NCBI GenBank assembly: GCA_012842235.1
Contig: DUTE01000312.1
Coordinates: 1 to 9,299 of the forward strand
DNA: 9,299 nucleotides
DNA from: Bacillota bacterium
GTDB taxonomy: Bacteria; Bacillota; DTU065
Reading direction: 5' to 3'
Positions within the stretch are counted from its first letter, which is position 1; the number at the start of each line of letters is the position of its first letter. The notes under the pieces were generated by a model that saw nothing but the letters and a program-made list of their open reading frames with translations, ran no database searches and had not been told where the DNA came from. This document shows positions 6,599 through 9,299 of the stretch, one piece after another. A program made the translations under genes and the position numbers.

Positions 6599-8611
6599 TT
6601 AAGAGACAACTATTGCTTCAAATGGACATATCTCCAAGCAAATACCGCAACGTGTGCACTTATCTTGCAAAATAAAGTGACTGTGTTTTCTTTCACCAAC
6701 TATTGCACCCTCAGGACAGCGATCTACACATACAGTACAACCTCGACATAGTTCTGCATCGATTTTGTAATCTAGTAGACCTTTACACTGCCTAGCAAGA
6801 CATTGTTTTCTAAATGTATGAGCCTCATATTCTTCCTTAAAATATCTCAAGCTTGAAAGAACTGGATTAGCTACATTTTCTCCTAAACCACAGGTAGATG
6901 TATCCGAGATAACCTTGGCTAATTTTTCTAGCTGACTAAGCACCTGATAGCGTTTTAGACTTGAATCTTCATCGTTTTGATTTTCCCTCATGATAATTGT
7001 TTCCATAAGTTCTAAAAGTCGATAGATGCCTTCACGGCAAGGAATGCAACGTCCACAAGACTCCTTGCTCATATACTCTAAATTAAAGCGAGTAATATCA
7101 ACAATACAGCTTTCATTATCTAAAACAACAATGCTACCTGAGCCAAGTGAGATTCCCAGTTCTTTTAAGGTTTCATAGTCTATTGGTATATCTAACAAAG
7201 ACGAAGGTAAAAAACCACCTGTAGGCCCACCGATTTGAACTGCCTTAAATGTTTTATTGTCCTTGATACCGCCACCATAATCAAAGATGATTTCTCTTAG
7301 CAAAGCACCAAACTCTACTTCAATATAACCGATTCTTCTAAGTTTACCTGATAAAGAGAAGACCTTTGTACCAGAGCTATTCTTACTACCTATGTTTCTA
7401 AACCATTTTGCACCATTAACAATAATCGAAGGAAGATTGGCTAAAGTTTCACAGTTGTAAATTAGAGTTGGTCTATCATCTAAACCTCTATGGCAAGGAT
7501 AGGGAGGACGTGATTCTGGCATAGGTCTTTTTCCTGATAGAGCTGCAATAAGAGCAGTCTCTTCACCAGCAACAAACGTCCCTGAACTAAGTTTAATCTC
7601 AACTTGAAACTCAAAACCACTACCAAGTATGTCTGTACCTAAAAGCCCTATCTCTTCTAAGATATTCAAGGCTCTTTTTATATTTGTATAGGCAAGAGTA
7701 TAGCTTGGTTTTAGATAAATAATACCTTTAGTAGCTCCTCCTATAAGCCCCGCTACGATAAGTCCTTCTAAAACCAAATAGGGATTGCCCTCTAAAAGAG
7801 CCCTATTGCTAAAAGCACTTGGATCACTTTCATGGCAATTAGTTACAACTACTTTTGGCCCATTTTCTTGTGCGAAAAGTTCGAGCTTTTCACCAGTAGA
7901 AAACCCTGCCCCACCTCTACCTCGAAGACCTGAGTCTTTAATCTCTTCGATAAAATTGTCTTCACTTTTTAGAACGTGATTAAAAGCCTCAAAGCCACCT
8001 TTGAGGATATACTCTTCTAAACTTGTTGGTTCGATTATACCTACGTTTTTCATAACCACTCTTTGGGCATAATTTTTTCTAAAAGGCTCTAACCTATCTA
8101 ATTTAATCGGTCCTTCTACATTAGGGTTTTTAGCTGTTAAATCCCCTAGTACATAACCTTCAGGGGTATAGCCGTGTTCTATGTACAAATCTACTATCTC
8201 AGCTGCTCTTTCCACATTCACATTGCCAAAATAGATAGGCTTTTGGTTCGGTTTTTTTATTCTAACTAAAACCTCTTCACTGCAAAGGCCAAGACAGCCT
8301 GTTTCTTTTAACACAACATTTAAATCTTTCTTTTTAATCTGTCTAGCAAAAAAGTTATAGACCTTCTTTGCCCCTGCTGCTAACCCACAGCTTCCCATAC
8401 CAATTGTTACATAGGTAATCTGGGGTGTTTTTTCTAACAGAAAGTCTCTTCTTTGCTCTTTTTTACTTTGACAAACTGCATCTTCATGACAAAGCGGTCC
8501 TTTTTTGAGACACTCTATAAACAAAGAACAGGGAGTAGCCAATGAATGAGTACACAACTTACAACATTTCTCTAGTAGGCTATAGCTGAGGCTGAGGTCA
8601 ATATTTTTCAC
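6599..8611 (-). CDS. hydB: NuoF/HydB-like NADH-binding flavoprotein subunit with Cys-rich N-terminal extension
   Basis: This 670-residue subunit is the expected NAD(H)- and FMN-binding partner of the HydA-like protein. A cysteine-rich extension (Cys16, 17, 20, 28, 34, 41, 47) comes first. A thioredoxin-like ferredoxin domain follows with Cys75, 106 and 110; the usual fourth Cys position holds Ile70. The NuoF core shows GRGGAGFSTGEK (231-242), GEETAL (349-354) and the [4Fe-4S] site CGRCIPC with Cys519, 522, 525 and 574. Two C-terminal ferredoxin-type clusters use Cys622, 625, 628, 632 and Cys652, 655, 658, 662. The flavin-site motif normally written NADEGDPGAF reads NCHESDPSAF here (258-267), an unusual change. 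Length and domain order match the HydB subunit of trimeric [FeFe] hydrogenases. The start is GTG, only 3 bases after the HydC-like stop codon, with a G7 run 7 bases upstream, so translation is probably coupled. It should oxidise or reduce NAD(P)(H) in the cytosol, if the altered site still binds FMN. Confidence 0.9.
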   Translation of the reverse strand: MKNIDLSLSYSLLEKCCKLCTHSLATPCSLFIECLKKGPLCHEDAVCQSKKEQRRDFLLEKTPQITYVTIGMGSCGLAAGAKKVYNFFARQIKKKDLNVVLKETGCLGLCSEEVLVRIKKPNQKPIYFGNVNVERAAEIVDLYIEHGYTPEGYVLGDLTAKNPNVEGPIKLDRLEPFRKNYAQRVVMKNVGIIEPTSLEEYILKGGFEAFNHVLKSEDNFIEEIKDSGLRGRGGAGFSTGEKLELFAQENGPKVVVTNCHESDPSAFSNRALLEGNPYLVLEGLIVAGLIGGATKGIIYLKPSYTLAYTNIKRALNILEEIGLLGTDILGSGFEFQVEIKLSSGTFVAGEETALIAALSGKRPMPESRPPYPCHRGLDDRPTLIYNCETLANLPSIIVNGAKWFRNIGSKNSSGTKVFSLSGKLRRIGYIEVEFGALLREIIFDYGGGIKDNKTFKAVQIGGPTGGFLPSSLLDIPIDYETLKELGISLGSGSIVVLDNESCIVDITRFNLEYMSKESCGRCIPCREGIYRLLELMETIIMRENQNDEDSSLKRYQVLSQLEKLAKVISDTSTCGLGENVANPVLSSLRYFKEEYEAHTFRKQCLARQCKGLLDYKIDAELCRGCTVCVDRCPEGAIVGERKHSHFILQDKCTRCGICLEICPFEAIVVS

Positions 8612-8614
8612 CTC

Positions 8615-9121
8615 TTAACCCCCCCTCATTGCGTATTCTTTAAGCAGTCTTAAGATATCTTTTGGTTCTAGTTTCCCGTAGATATGATGGTTAATTTTAA
8701 TTGCTGGGGCTAAACCGCAGGCACCTAAACAAGAGACTGTATTTAAGGAGTAGAGTAAATCTTTTGTTGTCTCTCCATTTTTGATACCTAATTCAGCCTC
8801 TAATACCTGTAGGAGCTCAGCACCACCTTTAACATAACAACCTGCACCAATACATACCTCTATATGAATCTTGCCTTTTGGCTCTAGTCTTAAGTGGTCA
8901 GAAAATGTAATGATGCTATATACCTTAGTGATAGGTATACTTAAATACCAACTAGCTAAAGCAATGCTTTGCTGAGGAAGATAGCCAAAATGGCTTTGAA
9001 TACTTTGTAAGAGGGGAATAATGGCGTTTTTGTCCTGTGGAGAAAAAGCGTTGAAGATCTCTTGTATCTCTTCACTTTTTTGTTGTAGTGGATCTTTTGC
9101 AAAACAAAAATCATCACCCAT
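8615..9121 (-). CDS. hydC: NuoE/HydC-like [2Fe-2S] subunit
   Basis: This 168-residue protein matches the NuoE (complex I 24-kDa) family, which carries one [2Fe-2S] cluster and pairs with the NuoF-type flavoprotein. An N-terminal helical part (about 15-80) contains the typical HFGYLP and VYSIITF stretches. The thioredoxin-like domain follows, with the four ligands Cys90, Cys95, Cys131 and Cys135 in the standard C-x4-C and C-x3-C spacing. Length is normal and, unlike its two partners, it has no altered signature residues. It is the first gene of the unit, and its stop codon comes 3 bases before the HydB-like start. The ATG at 9121 has a G7 run 7 bases upstream. The last codons (Arg-Gly-Gly) are themselves formed by the G7 run serving the next gene. 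An 81-residue frame reaching further upstream in another phase is a shadow. Confidence 0.92.
   Translation of the reverse strand: MGDDFCFAKDPLQQKSEEIQEIFNAFSPQDKNAIIPLLQSIQSHFGYLPQQSIALASWYLSIPITKVYSIITFSDHLRLEPKGKIHIEVCIGAGCYVKGGAELLQVLEAELGIKNGETTKDLLYSLNTVSCLGACGLAPAIKINHHIYGKLEPKDILRLLKEYAMRGG
8619..8625 (-). promoter_or_regulatory. G7 ribosome binding site of the HydB-like gene
   Basis: Seven G end 7 bases before the GTG at 8611 and at the same time encode the Arg-Gly-Gly end of the HydC-like protein. A second purine stretch, AAGAGGTGA, overlaps the GTG and would fit an in-frame ATT five bases downstream, but ATT starts are very rare, so GTG is preferred. Confidence 0.55.
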
Positions 9122-9128
9122 AAAATAA

Positions 9129-9135
9129 CCCCCCC
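9129..9135 (-). promoter_or_regulatory. G7 ribosome binding site of the HydC-like gene
   Basis: A run of seven G ends 7 bases before the ATG at 9121. It is the only purine-rich site close to this start. It has the same length and nearly the same spacing as the sites of the next two genes. No convincing promoter was found between it and the tRNA terminator. Confidence 0.6.
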
Positions 9136-9227
9136 ACTACCTAAAGTACCGATAGTTCTATTACTACAATAAGACTCTCTTTCCATTTTCAACTTCGCCA
9201 AAAGTTTATCAATGCCTTTTTGTGAAT

Positions 9228-9258
9228 AAAAAAAACGCCCAGCATAAACTGTAGACGT
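9228..9258 (-). terminator. Intrinsic terminator after the tRNA gene
   Basis: On the minus strand ACGTC, a two-base bulge and CAG pair with CTG and GGCGT around a TTTATG loop, followed by a run of at least seven T (9234-9228). One T:G pair and the bulge make the stem moderate in strength. It lies about 10 bases after the tRNA 3' end and separates it from the hydrogenase-like unit. Confidence 0.6.
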
Positions 9259-9267
9259 AAATAAAAA

Positions 9268-9299
9268 TGGTCGGGCTGACTGGATTTGAACCAGCGACC
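9268..9299 (-). tRNA. Partial tRNA, 3' part only (possibly tRNA-Pro)
   Basis: On the minus strand the end of the window reads a T stem and loop with GCTGG and CCAGT around TTCAAAT, then the 3' acceptor strand CAGCCCG, an A discriminator and an encoded CCA ending at 9268. The 5' acceptor strand should therefore be CGGGCTG. A first C followed by GGG with an A discriminator is typical of bacterial tRNA-Pro, but the anticodon is outside the window, so the identity is only a suggestion. Confidence 0.85.

Noticed and set aside
6452..6751. 99-residue plus-strand frame across the HydA/HydB junction
   Set aside because: It lies opposite two strongly supported genes, and its sequence is the antisense of cysteine-rich cluster motifs.
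9166..9192. TTGAAA and TATTGT as a promoter for the hydrogenase-like unit
   Set aside because: The spacer is only 15 bases and both boxes are weak; no better pair was found in the short gap after the tRNA terminator.
8956..9201. 81-residue minus-strand frame starting MAKLKMERES, overlapping the HydC-like gene
   Set aside because: It overlaps the HydC-like coding region in another phase, has no recognisable domain and crosses the G7 ribosome site; it is a shadow.
9122..9227. Rex redox-repressor operator upstream of the hydrogenase-like unit
   Set aside because: I looked for a TTGTxAA-type inverted repeat, but ATTGTAGTAATAG and its surroundings do not form the two-fold symmetric site.

Overview
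The window looks like chromosomal DNA of an anaerobic, low-GC Firmicute, probably of the class Clostridia. The reasons are AT-rich sequence, purine-rich Shine-Dalgarno sites, frequent GTG and TTG starts, a family 4 iron-sulfur uracil-DNA glycosylase, a second EF-G-like GTPase of the kind found in Clostridia, and a soluble multi-cluster [FeFe]-hydrogenase-type complex. The genus cannot be named from the sequence alone. Every gene I can support lies on the minus strand, so transcription runs from high to low coordinates.

In transcription order the window begins with the 3' part of a tRNA (9268-9299, possibly tRNA-Pro) and its intrinsic terminator. Then comes a tight three-gene set: a NuoE/HydC-like subunit (8615-9121), a NuoF/HydB-like flavoprotein (6599-8611) and a HydA-like [FeFe]-hydrogenase catalytic subunit (4925-6571). 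Gaps are 3 and 27 bases, and a run of exactly seven G stands 6-7 bases before each start codon. A degenerate CheY-like receiver lacking its phospho-acceptor Asp (4515-4817) and a small four-helix membrane protein (3976-4377) follow. The layout is that of the HydABC type of NAD-linked, electron-bifurcating hydrogenase: NADH would be oxidised at the FMN of HydB and electrons passed through Fe-S clusters to the H-cluster of HydA. However, the HydA-like subunit keeps the four cysteines that hold the H-cluster but has lost nearly all other conserved active-site and proton-path residues. The HydB-like subunit also departs from the usual flavin-site motif. The complex may therefore have a changed function.

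A 358-base stretch without a gene (3618-3975) follows. It holds interleaved inverted repeats in a pseudoknot-like order, then a strong 13-bp intrinsic terminator immediately before the ribosome binding site of the next gene. This arrangement resembles a regulated leader, though it could instead be an intergenic repeat plus an ordinary terminator.

The last part carries a patatin-like serine esterase (2766-3617) overlapping by 13 bases a family 4 uracil-DNA glycosylase (2227-2778). A separately promoted EF-G-like translational GTPase (11-2071) comes last; its likely start is an internal TTG with a strong ribosome binding site. The most notable content is the divergent hydrogenase-like complex with its pseudo-receiver, the shared G7 ribosome binding sites, and the structured leader before the patatin gene.
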